Source of the DNA: Zygnema cylindricum
Lineage: Eukaryota; Streptophyta; Zygnematophyceae; Zygnematales; Zygnemataceae
Reading direction: 5' to 3'
NCBI GenBank assembly: GCA_037447655.1
Contig: JBBHKE010003146.1
Span: 1-59,031, forward strand
Length of the DNA: 59,031 nt
Shown: positions 40,963-52,207 of the stretch, piece by piece
How positions within the stretch are numbered: position 1 is the first letter of the stretch
Layout of the letters: each line of letters opens with the position of its first letter
The notes under the pieces: generated by a model
What the model saw: the letters and a program-made list of their open reading frames with translations, nothing else
The model's database searches: none
What the model was told of the DNA's origin: nothing
Translations under genes and position numbers: made by a program

Positions 40963-42135
40963 TGAAATTCTATGGGCTCCATTGCCCACAGAATTCACAG
41001 ATCCAAAAGAAGCTAATCTAGATAGTGCCGACTCCAAGTTGATATAAACCCAAATAAATGATCCCTTGACAATAAGAACCCCAATATACCTTCACCCCTG
41101 TGAAGAGAAGACCTTCTGTGTGCTCAGTTCCACCACAAAATGCAAAGCTTCAATATGTGTTTTAGACAATATTCCCCACTTTGACTTTCCCACTGAATAA
41201 GTGCCACCCTGGCACGCAAAGACTCTGACCGACTACACCCTTGTGTAGCTTGGACTCCCTTGAGTCTGCAGCAAAAAGAATCACTGAATTTGCTCACCCG
41301 AGCATTAAGTTATGGCTGGTCAAAGATGACCTTTATAGTTACAAGCTCTCTTAGAGAGAGGTACCGAAATATCACTAAGTCTTAGTCTGCCTACTCATGA
41401 CTACCTACTACTAAACCCTAGTCCAATAGGAACACTATATAGTACAAGAAGGTACAATGGGCGATGTACTTATTGTACGACCATTGTACGACAAGCTCTA
41501 CAAGGTGACACCTGTCAAATCGGAAGCCATGGTTCCTCCTCCCATCTTCTCCGGTATCAAATAATGTGGCGCCACGTGGTACCGCGTGACGCTATCTCCG
41601 TATGCCGCCAAAAGCTCACTTCGCGTGGCGGCTATAATGCCGGCCGTCCGATCAAAACATATTTTACACGGTTCAGCTTCGCGTACATGCAGGAATTGCT
41701 CCTTTTGGTTAGTCTGTTGTTAATTAGCTGTTGCGTTAATGTTTATGTATTTATGAAACCCGTCACGTGTATCGTTTCGATAAAGCCTTATTGGTTAAGG
41801 CTTACGTCTACAAATATAACCACAGATCATGGTTCAAATCTGGTTTAGAGCAGTTTTTGGTTATTTGTTAGTTTGTTAGAACTCTCTTCTTGTCCATATA
41901 TAAATACCTATTGTACCCTACATATGCCATCGTTTCTAAGCTATAGGCTAAATCTAACGTCCGAGTAGGATGTAGGGACCAGGATCAAATTCTGGAACCG
42001 TCATAACCATTTTGGTACAAACTACGAATTAGTCTATCCTCTTCCGGGGAGAGTTGAGCTAGAAGCAGGTTGCCTTTGCTGACTTACTCTATTTATTTTT
42101 CCAATACAGACCTAGAAAATACATTAATTTCAACA
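40963..42135 (-). repeat. B2 3' LTR, lacking the stem-loop
   Basis: It is 1173 bp instead of 1236. About 60 bp are missing between 'ctatcctctt' and 'ccggggagag' (near 42043), which removes the whole conserved stem-loop and the AGCCATGGCT palindrome present in the 5' LTR. The rest, including both tRNA-like modules (41775-41855, 41932-42016), is intact. Confidence 0.88.
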
Positions 42136-42174
42136 CTCCCATTATTTTCTAGTCTACTTTCTTTTCAACTCCCA

Positions 42175-44156
42175 CTAAAAATATATATACAATATTTTTT
42201 TTTTCCTTCTTTTCTTTTTCCTCTTTCTTTTCTCCTCATAAAACTTTAAGTGAATTCTCTCGTATTTTAAAAGGTCCGTTAGATGAGCTGAAATAAACAT
42301 TCCATCTTGCTGATCACATATTATATTAAGCATACAATTTTCCATAAATCCAAGCAAAAATTTTATCCCACTCATCTCTTTTCCATCCACACAGAATCCG
42401 ATTTCCCTCTTGCAATTAAAAAAACCAGCCCCATCCCCAATCTGCGACACACACCCAGATGCTAACCCTTTTACAGGCACACCACCATAAATGCCATCAC
42501 TCCCATTAGTGATGTCAAAACTATTACCCCCCATATTTATCGTTATATCAAGATTCCCCACTAAGTTCCTCATAAAATCTACATCTTCCAAGCTCATATT
42601 TTTATCCATGATACTCAACCCATTTTCTGAACTTTCCTCACTCTCTCCCATGGAATTCTTTCCACTATCACTTTCTATAATTATTCCCAAAGAGTATTTC
42701 TCCTCCCCTAAACTTTTCATTAAATATTTCTTTTCTCCCCTATCCTTTAAAACCCCCTCTAGTTTTACTTCTCCCCTTTCCTCCAAATCCGTTGAAGTCT
42801 CCCTTTCCAACCAGTTTTCTGTTTCCAAAATATTTATAAAATTATCCTCATTATTTTTATTTTTCCCTTTTTCATTTATGTATCCTAGATTTGACTTTCT
42901 CATTTCTAAGTCATACTTTTTACACTCTTTCACATCCTATCATTTCTAACTCCCTCAAGTACCTCCCTTCCCTTTACTTCCCTTATACCTCCAAAAGCAC
43001 ATCGTTGATTTCGTGTAATTTCTGTGTACTTCTCTCTCTTCTCCATTTTACCGATGTGAAGAAGCTCCAAAATTTCTTCATCCTCTTTCTCCTCTTCCCC
43101 TTCTTCCTCCTCTTTCACATTCCAACTTCGAAGTTCTTCCAAACAAGGACACTCCTCTATATAGTGACCCGGTTCTCTACAAAAGAAGCAAACACCCTTT
43201 TTCAAAGCTCCCCTTTCTTTTCCTCTCCCTCTCTTTCCACCAAAGTTCCGATAAGGTTTGCCTTCGTCTTTCTTCCTCTCATCACGCTTCCGCTCGTCAT
43301 CGCCGTTCCTCTCATCACGCTTCCGCCAATCACCACCAGCTGTAAATGCAGTTACCCTCTCACTTCCCCTACGAAGCTCCAAAGTGCTTTCCCTCACAAG
43401 AATTATCCCCATGGTAAAGCTCCAAGTCCATGAAGAGCCATCCATTGCCTGCATACGATTAATGATGTTTTCGTACTCATCTGGGAGTTTCATGAGTAGT
43501 GTATTGATCTTTCTCTCCTCAGATTCTACATACCCCGCACTAGCAAGCTCAACATATAACGCAGCAATATCATTGCAAAACTCTATAATGTTACCGCCTT
43601 TATAAACATAGGCCTCTATTTCCTGTTATACTAACTGCTGCCTCTGAATAGTCTCACTCTTATAAATCTGCCTTAGTGTTTTCCATATTTCCGAAGACTT
43701 GGTAAGACTTAAATGAGTGATAGCTATGGACTTAGACACATATCTAAGTATAAGATGTTTTGCTATAGTGTTTTTATACTCCCAAATTTTACTATCATTT
43801 TCTTGAGTTATACTTATAACCCCTCTAAGTGAAGATGTGGCGGAGAGCATAGCTCCCCTCACCATAAGTGTCCCTTTATCCTTCTCCCCTTTTCCCCCTT
43901 CCATCACAATATTTTTCCCTTCACCTTTCGTTGCATTTGAACTCCGGTTGATATTCTGGACAGCCTCAGATGGTTCTCCACAGTAAGCTCCTCCAAAGCC
44001 AGGTGGCGGACATCTCACTTGTCCCAAAACAATTCCCCATAAGTGCTTCTCGAAAAGCAATCCCTCCATAATAAACTCCCAATAAGTGAAGTCTGTTCCA
44101 TCGAACATAGGCATCCTAGATGGTGGGCCCATAACCTGAAATTCTATGGGCTCCAT
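42175..44156 (-). pseudogene. gag: B2 collapsed Gag-(RT/RNase H relic) ORF
   Basis: It is the same protein as B1, starting MEPIEFQVMGPP 20 bp inside the LTR. Position GF-G (B1 stop) is intact here. Lesions are TAA near 43625 (Lys codon in B1) and a 1-base deletion near 42940 (gataggatg against gatgaggatg). The knuckle CFFCREPGHYIEEC is kept, and the RT/RNase H relic (LGEEKYSLGI, FDITNGSD) is identical to B1 over long stretches. Confidence 0.88.
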
Positions 44157-45372
44157 TGCCCACAGAATTCGCAGATCCAAAAGAAGCTAATCTAGATAGT
44201 GCTGACTCCAAGTTGATATAAACCCAAATAAATGATCCCTTGACAATAAGAACCCCAATATACCTTCACCCCTGTGAAGAGAAGACCTTCTGTGTGCTCA
44301 GTTCCACCACAAAATGCAAAGCTTCAATATGTGTTTTAGACAATATTCCCCACTTTTACTTTCCCACTGAATAAGTGCCACCCTGGCACGCAAAGACTCT
44401 GACCGACTACACCCTTGTGTAGCTAGGACTCCCCTGAGTCCGCAGCAAAAAGAATCACTGAATTTGCTCACCCGAGCATTAAGTTATGGCTGGTCAAAGA
44501 TGACCTTTATAGTTACAAGCTCTCTTAGAGAGAGGTACCGAAATATCACTAAGTCTTAGTCTGCCTACTCATGACTACCTACTACTAAACCCTAGTCGAA
44601 TAGGAACACTATATAGTACAAGAAGGTACAATGGGCGATGTACTTATTGTACGACCATTGTACGACAAGCTCTACAAGGTGACACCTGTCAAATCGGAAG
44701 CCATGGTTCCTCCTCCCATCTTCTCCGGTATCAAATAATGTGGCGCCACGTGGCACCGCGTGACGCTATCTCCGTATGCCGCCAAAAGCTCACTTCGCGT
44801 GGCGGCTATAATGCCGGCCGTCCGATCAAAACATATTTTACACGGTTCAGATTCGCGTACATGCAGGAATTGCTCCTTTTGGTTAGTCTGCTGTTAATTA
44901 GCTGTTGCGTTAATGTTTATGTATTTATGAAACCCGTGACGTGTATCGTTTCGATAAAGCCTTATTGGTCAAGGCTTACGTCTACAAATATAACCACAGA
45001 TCATGGTTCAAATCTGGTTTCAGAGCAGTTTTTGGTTATTTGTTAGTTTGTTAGAACTCTCTTCTTGTCCATATATAAATACCTATTGTACCATACCTAT
45101 GCCATCGTTTACTCTAAGCTATAGGCTAAAGCTAACGTTTGAGTAGGATGTAGGGACAAGGATCAAATCCTGGATCTGTCATAACCATTTTGGTACAAAC
45201 TACGAATTAGTCTATCCTCTTTAGATAGCCATGGCTCTAGCTCTCTCTCTGGTCTTCAGTGACTGCAACAAGTATGGGGACCGGAGAGAGTTGAGCTAAA
45301 AGCAGGTTGCCTTTGCTGACTTACTCTATTTATTTTTCCAATACAGACCTAGAAAATACATTAATTTCAACA
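44137..45372 (-). repeat. B2 5' LTR
   Basis: It is a full-length family B LTR in minus orientation, ending TTTCAACA at 45372. Plus-strand (antisense) tRNA-like modules are at 44952-45033 and 45108-45191, each followed by a T-run. The stem-loop is intact near 45235-45290. Confidence 0.92.
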
Positions 45373-45377
45373 GAGTC

Positions 45378-46167
45378 TTTACTGCTAGTTTTGAGGAGGA
45401 TGTATATTTCTTTGCTGAGAAAGGTAGCCAAAGGATGTTTAGGCTGATTTTAAGTAATGAAACAAAGAAACTTTATTATGCTGGTGTTCATGATATAATG
45501 ATGTGGCATAAGAGGCTTAGGCATGTGAATGTAGATAAGTTAAGAGAGATGAAAAAGATAGGAGTGGTGGAAGGGATTCAGTTCAGTGAGAGTGATGATA
45601 TAAGTGATTGTAGTGGATGTGCTCAAGGTAAAGCACACAGATTACCCTTTCCTAAATCAGCCATCTATAAGGGAGAAAAAAATCTAGATTTAGTACACAC
45701 AAATATACGGGGACCAGCTAAAGTGCCCTCACCAAGGGGGAAGAGATTTATGATGACTATCACTGATGATTGGTCTCGGTATTCGAAGGTGTATTTTTTG
45801 AAAAACAAGTCAGAAGCTCAAGATTGTTTTAGACAATATAAAGCATGGAGCAAAAAACTCCATAAATCTCCAATCAAGAGAGTAAGGAGTGACAATGGTG
45901 GAAAGTATACTTCTAACCAGTTTGAGGGTTTTCTGAGGGAAGACGGAGTCCAACACCAAAAGATAGTTCAAAAAAACCCGTTTGAAAGGTTAAATAGAAC
46001 ACCTAATGATAGTGCTAAAAGTATGTTTTCAGATAAGAAGATATGAAAAAGATTTTGGGCAGAAGCAATGAACTGTGCTAATTACCTCAAAAATAAAGTT
46101 CTTACTTCAGCTATAAAAGATCAAACACCTTATGAGAGATGGACAGGCCGGAAACCGGACATATCTC
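45378..46167 (+). pseudogene. pol: H1 integrase, left part
   Basis: It resumes H1 after B2: GVFTAS, then DIMMWHKRLRHVNVDKL (one His-region change), GCAQGKAHRLPF, VHTNIRGP (the first catalytic Asp is Asn), SDNGGKYTSN and a damaged segment where NPFERLN replaces the NGVAERLN region. It stops at GRKPDIS, where the LTR piece starts. Confidence 0.85.
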
Positions 46168-46900
46168 TGTTGAAAAGAGGTTATTAATAGTTCACTTCCC
46201 TATTTTAGTTTTGCTTTCAAGAAAGAGAGTGAGGATCAAAGGCGCGCCATGGCTGCCTCCATATTTAGAAAGTGGCAGTTTTTGAAGTAAAGGGTATCTT
46301 ACTAAAATGATGCCTAAGTCTAGATTTGAACCTGAGACCTCTAGATTCCCTATAGCCTAATGCCATAACCATTAAGGCGTTACGAAACGATACACGTGAC
46401 GGGTTTCATAAAGATATAAACATTAACGCAACAACTAATTAACAACAGACTAACCAAAAGGAGCAATTTCTGCATGTACGCGAATCTGAACCGTGTAAAA
46501 TATGTTTTGATCGGACGGCCGACATTATAGCCGCCACGCGAAGTGAGATTTTGGCGGCATACGGAGATAGCGTCACGTGTTGCCACGTGGTGCCACATAA
46601 TTTGATACCGGAGAAGATGGGAGGAGGAACCATGGCTTCCGATTTGACAGGTGTCACCTTGTAGACCTTGTCGTACAATGGTCGTACAATAAGTACATCG
46701 CCCATTGTACCTTCTTGTACTATATAGTGTTCCTATTGGACTAGGGTTTAGTAGTAGGTAGTCGTGAGTAGGCAGACCGAGACTTAGTAATATTTAGGTA
46801 CCTCTCTCTCTAAGAGAGCTTGTAACTATAAAGGTCATCTTTGACCAGCCATAACTTACTGCTCAGGGGAGCAAATTCAGTGATTCTTTTTGCGTTTGAC
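46168..46900 (+). repeat. Mosaic LTR piece (C-like start, B-like body), 3' truncated
   Basis: It starts TGTTGAAAAGAGG like family C, but from about 46380 it follows family B closely (U3 block, GTAC array, TATATAG). It ends at TTTTTGCGTTTGAC, a family C wording. The hairpin GCTCAGGGGAGC is present and the next one is cut. Integrase codons that lie before it recur after it. Confidence 0.8.
46304..46388 (-). ncRNA. tRNA-like module of the mosaic LTR
   Basis: The minus strand reads CGCCTTAATGGTTATGGC (D-arm-like), an AT-rich middle arm, then TCAGG TTCAAAT CTAGA (T-arm, most pairs formed, consensus loop) and TTTT (reverse complement of 46304-46307). It is the most tRNA-like of the modules in wording. 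Confidence 0.5.
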
Positions 46901-49127
46901 AGAATGGGGTAGCTGAAAGGTTAAATAGAACACTAAGTGATAGTGCTAGAAGTATGTTGTCGGATAAGAAGATAGGAAAAAGGTTTTGGGCAGAAGCAAT
47001 GAACTGTGCTAATTACCTCAAAAATAGAGTTCTTACTTCAGCTATAAAAGATCAAACACCTTATGAGAGATGGACAGGCCGGAAACCAGACTTATCTCAT
47101 TTAAAGGTTTTCGGCAGTCAAGTATTCAGTCTAGATACTGATCGGTCCAATTGGAAGCTAGATCCTAAAGGAAAACCGGGATACTTATTAGGATATGATG
47201 AGGATGTTAAAGGATATAGAGTTTATGATCTAAAAATGGAAGATATAATCTTAGTAAAGCATCTAGTAGTTATGGATGAAGGAAAGTCTGTGGATCCCTT
47301 CAAATATACGAAGTCAGTAAAAATCAGATTTGAGTCAGAAAATTCCGATGACTTTGAGCTTCTTAACTATCCAGGTTTTAGAGAAGATGACATTCTTGCA
47401 GGTACAAATCAGACCGAAAAAAACTCGGATGCGGAAACTCGAGTGACAACTCTACCCGAAGCGGAAGACGTGGTGGAAACTGATTCGTTATCAAGGGACA
47501 TTGGAGAAGCCGAGATTGTTCGAAAGAACCCACGAGAACCATCTATTTTGGCCACAAATTTTGAGGGGGGAAGGAGAAGTAGCAAAAGATTGCAAGAAAA
47601 ATAGGTTAATAACAAGTTAACAAAACTATCTCATCAAGATAAACCTCAGACTTATGGAGAGGCGATGACTTGTCGAGAAAGGAACCGATGGATGACACCC
47701 ATCAATGAGGAGATGGCCTCAATAATGGCATCCGATACTTGGGAGCTGGTGGATTGTCCACCTAACCGAAAACGAATCGGTTGTAAGTGTGTTTTCAAAT
47801 TAAAACAGAACCCAGATAACACGATTGAGCGCTACAAGGCCCGATTAGTGGCAAAGGGAATTACACTAAAGGAGGGAATTGATTACGAGGAAACCTTTGC
47901 CCCGGTCGTCAGATTTCCCTCTGTCCGCATACTTCTCAGTCTGGCAGCAGCTGAAGACATGGAGGTGCACCAGATGGACATTAAGACAACCTTTTTGCAT
48001 GGAGAATTGGAAGAGGGGATCTTCATGCGACAACCCGAATGATTTGTGGAGGAAGGAGAGGAGAGTAAGGTATATCGGCTGATCAAATCTCTTTATGGTT
48101 TGAAATAGGCACCTCGACGTTGGAATAAGAAGCTTGATCAGTTTCTTACCGGTCTGTTTACGATTTGCTTGTTTTAAGTAAATCAATGAAAAAAATTAAT
48201 AAACTGAAAACCGATCTTAAAGGAAGATTTGAAATGAAGGATATGGGGGAAGTAAAATATATTTTGGGAATTCAAGTAGAAAGAGACCGAAAAAGGAAGA
48301 TTATAAGATTGACTAAAAATGAAGCAATAGGGAACATGCTTGAAAAATTTCAGATGGATAAGGATAATAGTTGTACAACTCCAATGGAGTTAAAGAAGGG
48401 AAGTGAGGTGAGTGAGGAAGAAGGAGTCATACTCTTAGACGAGGAATTATCTCCTGAAGAATAGAAGTTCATGCAGACTATGCCTTACAGGCAAGTAGTG
48501 TGAAGTCTAATCTATTTTATGAATTGTACCTGGCCGGATTTAGCTGCAGCTGTAAGAGTTCTGAGTAGAAGTCTAAATGCTCCCACTAAGAAGGATTGGA
48601 AGACAGATGAAAGAGTCCTTAGATATTTGATAGGAACCAGGGATCTATGGTTGCATTTGGTAGAAGAAATCACCGGCAATACTACAGGTGATGGATTATG
48701 TTAATGCTAAATGAGGGAGAAAGCCAGATATATATTATATATGGGTGATAGAGGGCTTTGGAGTGGCGGCAAGGATGCTCAGTCCACCATGGAGGCTGAG
48801 TATATGGCCTCTTGCTCTGCTGTAACAGAAATGATGTGTGTCAAGTCTTTGCTTGGTGAGCTTGGTCACCTTAAGATTGGTGTGCAAATTTTTTTTTAAG
48901 ATAATCAGGCAGCAATCGCTATTTCTGCCAATCCTAAACATCATTTCAAAGCTAAACACATGGACATTAGACTCAGCTTTGTTAGAGAGAAAGTAGAAAA
49001 CAAAATAATCGGTTTAGAGTATCGACCAGATAGTGAGATGGTAGCAGATATGATGACCAAACCTGTGCCTTCCCCTAATCTAATTTTCTGCAGGGAGAAG
49101 TGTGGACTGAAATTAAAGATTGACTAG
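46901..49127 (+). pseudogene. pol: H1 integrase end, RT and RNase H
   Basis: It begins NGVAERLNRTL and repeats about 185 bp of integrase already present at 45985-46167, then continues through VFGSQVFSLD to RT (KCVFKLKQNPDN, HQMDIKTTFLHGE). A deletion near 48157 joins FLTGL to YDLLVLSK, removing the residues before and including YVDD. RNase H (48519-49127) is badly damaged around the first catalytic Asp, but STMEAEYMAS and KAKHMDIRLSF remain. There are many stops. Confidence 0.85.
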
Positions 49128-49140
49128 AAAATAAAAGGAG

Positions 49141-50206
49141 TGTAGAAATCGATGGTTATTTTATTATTTTCTAGGTCTAAATTGGAATATAGTTAAGAAG
49201 CCGAGGCAGTCTGCCTCTAACTTCTCTCTCCAAACACCCACACTTGTTGCATTCTTTGAGAAGTTGGAGAGGAAGCTAGAGCCATGGCTACCTAGGCTAT
49301 CGAGAGGTTTACGGGAAAAAGATTAGTTGTTATACAGATAGGTAGGTTTATTTACTAAAAAGAATATGTCGGAACCAAGAATTGATCCTGGTACCTACCG
49401 ATCAGCAGAACGTCGGTAGGTGGTAGCCTAAATCGTTAAGTCTAGACGTTACGATATACACTATATGGTTTGATATTTATTTAAATGTTAACACGTAGGG
49501 AAATTCATTTAACGGCGGATGTTTACGGTGAGATAGATCCAGTTATGTAAACGTACAGAATTCGGTATGGATAAAGAACGAGTACCGCGCAATTTCTTTC
49601 TTTTACAAAACAAATACCGCACAAGCATTTATGACGGCTACGATTGAAATTTGCATTCAATCGGACGGCCGGGAAGAAAGCCGAGATGGCGGAAGAGATT
49701 CTCAGCGGTTTATGGTTATCGCCACATCGGATAACACGTGGCACGATTACGTTGGATCGCGGCATCTCCGAGGATTATCAGACTGAATCCGGATATGATA
49801 TGTATCGACATTTAGGCCATGCCGTACAAAATCCGTACATAAAGTACACCGGCAACTGTACTTTTGTGTACGGCAGTGAAATATGATTGGTGCCGTACAC
49901 CAGTAGATAGAGTTTGAGAGAGAGATAGGACTTAGAAAATTGGTAGATAGGACCCTCTCTCCCAGAGAGCTTTTGTACAAAAGGTCAACTTTGACCCTCT
50001 ATAACTTAGTGCTCAGGGGAGCAAATTCATAGATTCTTTTTGGTATCGACTGAAGGGAGTCTTGCCTTCAAAAGGGTTATGGTGGTCAGAGTTTTTGTCT
50101 GCCAGGGTGGGATTTATTATTGCTGTATTACAAAGGGGTTAGGGTTATCCTATAGGCTTCTTGCAAGCTCTCCTTTCTGAGGACCTATCGAGGTCTCAGA
50201 GTATCA
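49141..50206 (+). repeat. H1 3' LTR
   Basis: It starts TGTAGAAATCGATGG after the tract AAAATAAAAGGAG. It is the same family as 38529-39557, with scattered changes. The tRNA-like module is at 49357-49448. It ends GAGTATCA and is followed by another primer site, so it also served as the 5' LTR of H2. Confidence 0.9.
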
Positions 50207-50332
50207 GGTTTTGGGCCCACCCTCTAGGGTACCCATCTTTAATAGAACTGGTTTCATATACTGGGAAAGTATGATGACAGGAGCTCTATGCCAGAAAAGG
50301 TTTTGGGGGCTATTGAGTGGACGAGTGGGGCG
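50207..50332 (+). pseudogene. gag: H2 primer site and first codons of gag
   Basis: The primer site is GGTTTTGGGCCCACC, followed by gag start wording (PSRVPIFNRTGFIYW). It ends at GAGTGGGGCG, where M gag begins on the other strand. Confidence 0.8.
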
Positions 50333-50837
50333 TTGAAGTGCTCAGCCAGTTGAAGTTCGTGAAACGTACCAGCACTATAGATCTCCATTAATGTCATCCA
50401 CAACTCTTCGACCTTGAAGATGTTTAGATGAGAGGTAGCCAAAACTTGAGTGATGTGCCTCAGAATGAAGTTCTTCACATTCATATTGGTGTACTCTCAC
50501 ATCTGACTGTCGTTTTCCTCGGTTTTCACGGCCACCATTCCGGATGTCGTGGCAATGGGAGTAAGAGGTGTCTCCTTTCTTTTGCCCTTTTTGGACACAT
50601 TGCTGTCCCCATCGTCTACCTCCTCTGTTGGAGCAGATGCTGCTACAGGCAACCACACTCCACAAAACCTTGGTGGAGTTCCTTGAGTTGGACGTTTCAC
50701 TTGTCCACTGACAATACCCCAATATCGCTTTTCACACAATGCTTCATCATCATAGCTTCCCAGTAAATCAACCCAGATCCATTGAAGATGCGCACCCTAG
50801 AGGGTGGGCCCATAACCTGCAATTCTGTGTCCCCCAT
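50333..50837 (-). pseudogene. gag: M gag, N-terminal part
   Basis: The frame opens at 50837 with MGDTELQVMGPP, 20 bp inside the LTR, and reads IYWEAMM, then VSGQVKRP. A later frame gives ILRHITQVLATSHLNIFKVEELWMTL-type Gag wording up to LAEHF at the H2 junction. The continuation KRLGSYTYKRGKMLDYC is at 38528, on the far side of H1. The primer site (50803-50817) is GGTTATGGGCCCACC. Confidence 0.85.
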
Positions 50838-51813
50838 AGGACTGCAAAATTTAAAAAGCCTCTCGATAGCTTTTGACTAACCCACTTTCAACTAGAACTG
50901 CTGCTACCGAAGCAGGCAAATAGATAATTGGACTGCACCTTTGTGCAGTTTAGACTCCCTTGAGTCCACAGCAAAAAGAATCACTGAAAACGCCCAACCA
51001 GGCGATTAGTTACGAAGTTGCAAAGATGCCAATACATATACAAGCTTGTTGGGAGAGAGGCGGCTACCTCCTCAATCCTCTAAGTCCTAAACCACTCTCA
51101 CAACCCTTATCTACAAATGTAAGAACCAAGTAGAAGAGTATACAATACAGAAAGGTACTCCGGCCGATGTACTTTCTGTACCGCTTGTGTACGAAAAGGC
51201 TATTGAGTGGACGTCTGTCTCATTTGGACTTGTCCTCTCGCTCCCCGGGATCCCCGCTTCCCAATGACATATTGCCACGTGTCGTCAAGTCATGTCATGA
51301 CCGAAAACCGCCAAAGCCGTCATTCAGGGATCTCGGCGATAATGTGGGCCGTCGGATCCAAACCGACTTTAATTGCTCGCTGTTCAAAAACAAATGTCTG
51401 GAACATTTGTTTCGTGCGCACTAAATTCCAACTAGTTTCTATGTCCTCTATTTGTTATTTCGTCAATGGAATTGATGATCCTAGTAATGTTTAATTAGTT
51501 ATCAAACCCTATGTATCCTAACAGACTACTAGGACAGACTCGTAAGAGCTGACGGCTACACCTCGCTCTGCTGGTCGAAGGTTCCAGTCCTGCCGCACTC
51601 AACGTTTTGTTGAGAGTGACTTAGGTCACTCTTTAGTCCTGCCTATGGAGCTGTGGCAGCCATGGCTCCACCTCCCTCTATCTCCTTCAGTGAGTATAAC
51701 AAGTATGGGGGCTAGAGAGAGAAGGTGGAGACAGGCTGCCTACGCTTTTCTTTTAGCTATTTTAATAAATTAAGACCTACAAAATACCTCCCCTAAATCT
51801 AGTGATTTCAACA
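50818..51813 (-). repeat. M 5' LTR
   Basis: On the minus strand it starts TGTTGAAATCACTAG and ends TTGCA against the primer site. GTAC cores are at 51155, 51169, 51178 and 51189, the ACGTG block (gccacgtgtcg) near 51274, the tRNA-like module at 51532-51608 and the stem-loop near 51668-51740. It is flanked by GTCAA (51814-51818). Confidence 0.9.
51532..51608 (+). ncRNA. tRNA-like module of M 5' LTR
   Basis: It is the partner of 32816-32893, with one change in the B-box (GGTTCCAGTCC). TTTT lies at 51605-51608 and the hairpin GAGTGAC/GTCACTC follows. It is antisense to the LTR. Confidence 0.45.
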
Positions 51814-52207
51814 GTCAACATAAACTTCTTCCATTCCACTGAAGGTACTTTTGTCGGTCCTCAGATATCTGTGTGGATCAAATCTAGTACTTTCTCACCG
51901 TTATATGTGGCGGCTTTGTGAAAGGGAAGTCAGTGAGCCTTACCTTGAGCACATCCATTTCAATCATCCACCATTTCATTATCCCCAAACTGAATGATCT
52001 CTACTACACCAAGCTTCTTCATTTCTCTCAGCCTATCAAAATGTACATGCCCCAACCGCTTATGCCAAATCATTAACTTTGGAACACCAACATAGTAAGC
52101 ATTCTTCTTTTCATTACTCAGGTTATGCTTAAACATTCCTTGGATACCCTTATCAGCCATGAAATTAACTTCATCCCCATACTTAGCTGTAAAGACTCCC
52201 TTTCTCT
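51814..52207 (-). pseudogene. pol: K integrase start and GAG-pre-integrase
   Basis: The minus strand reads KGVFTAKYGDEVNF, IWHKRLGHVHFDRLREMKKLG, a CX2C region with damage, and ends KKFMLT at the M junction. To the right it is interrupted by J at FTRK; the preceding residues KKFDTFTRK lie at 56613 onward. Together with 18757-19301 and 56613-57394 it makes up K. Confidence 0.85.

Larger units (their letters stand above)
40963..45372 (-). mobile_element. B2: second collapsed gag-pol element, inserted in H1
   Basis: It is flanked by the perfect 5-bp repeat GAGTC (40958-40962 and 45373-45377). LTRs lie at 40963-42135 and 44137-45372, with a primer site at 44122-44136 and one ORF region at 42175-44156. 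It is nearly identical to B1 over gag and LTRs and carries different inactivating lesions, so the family ancestor was intact. Like B1 it has no protease active site, integrase or RT palm. Confidence 0.93.
38529..50332 (+). mobile_element. H1 (plus start of a second copy, H2): copia element inserted in M gag
   Basis: It has a 5' LTR (38529-39557), gag and protease (39558-40962), B2, integrase (45378-46167), a foreign LTR piece (46168-46900), integrase to RNase H (46901-49127), a 3' LTR (49141-50206), then a second primer site and the start of another gag (50207-50332). H2 is cut off where M gag resumes (50333). The tandem arrangement mirrors A1-A2. The expected duplication of CCTTT is not intact on the right, consistent with a deletion there. 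Confidence 0.85.
19302..51813 (-). mobile_element. M: copia element (D-like LTRs) expanded to 32.5 kb by nested insertions
   Basis: The outer ends are a 3' LTR (19302-19554 plus 32351-33096) and a 5' LTR (50818-51813), both about 1 kb. They are flanked by GTCGA/GTCAA, a 5-bp duplication with one change, inside K integrase. The interior runs from gag (50333-50837, resuming at 38528) to protease, integrase, RT and RNase H (33097). N with A1-A2 sits in the 3' LTR and H1 with B2 in gag. A family A piece (33611-35159) duplicates RNase H. The continuity of gag across H1 (LAEHF, then KRLGSYTYKRGKMLDYC) supports the reconstruction. Confidence 0.82.
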
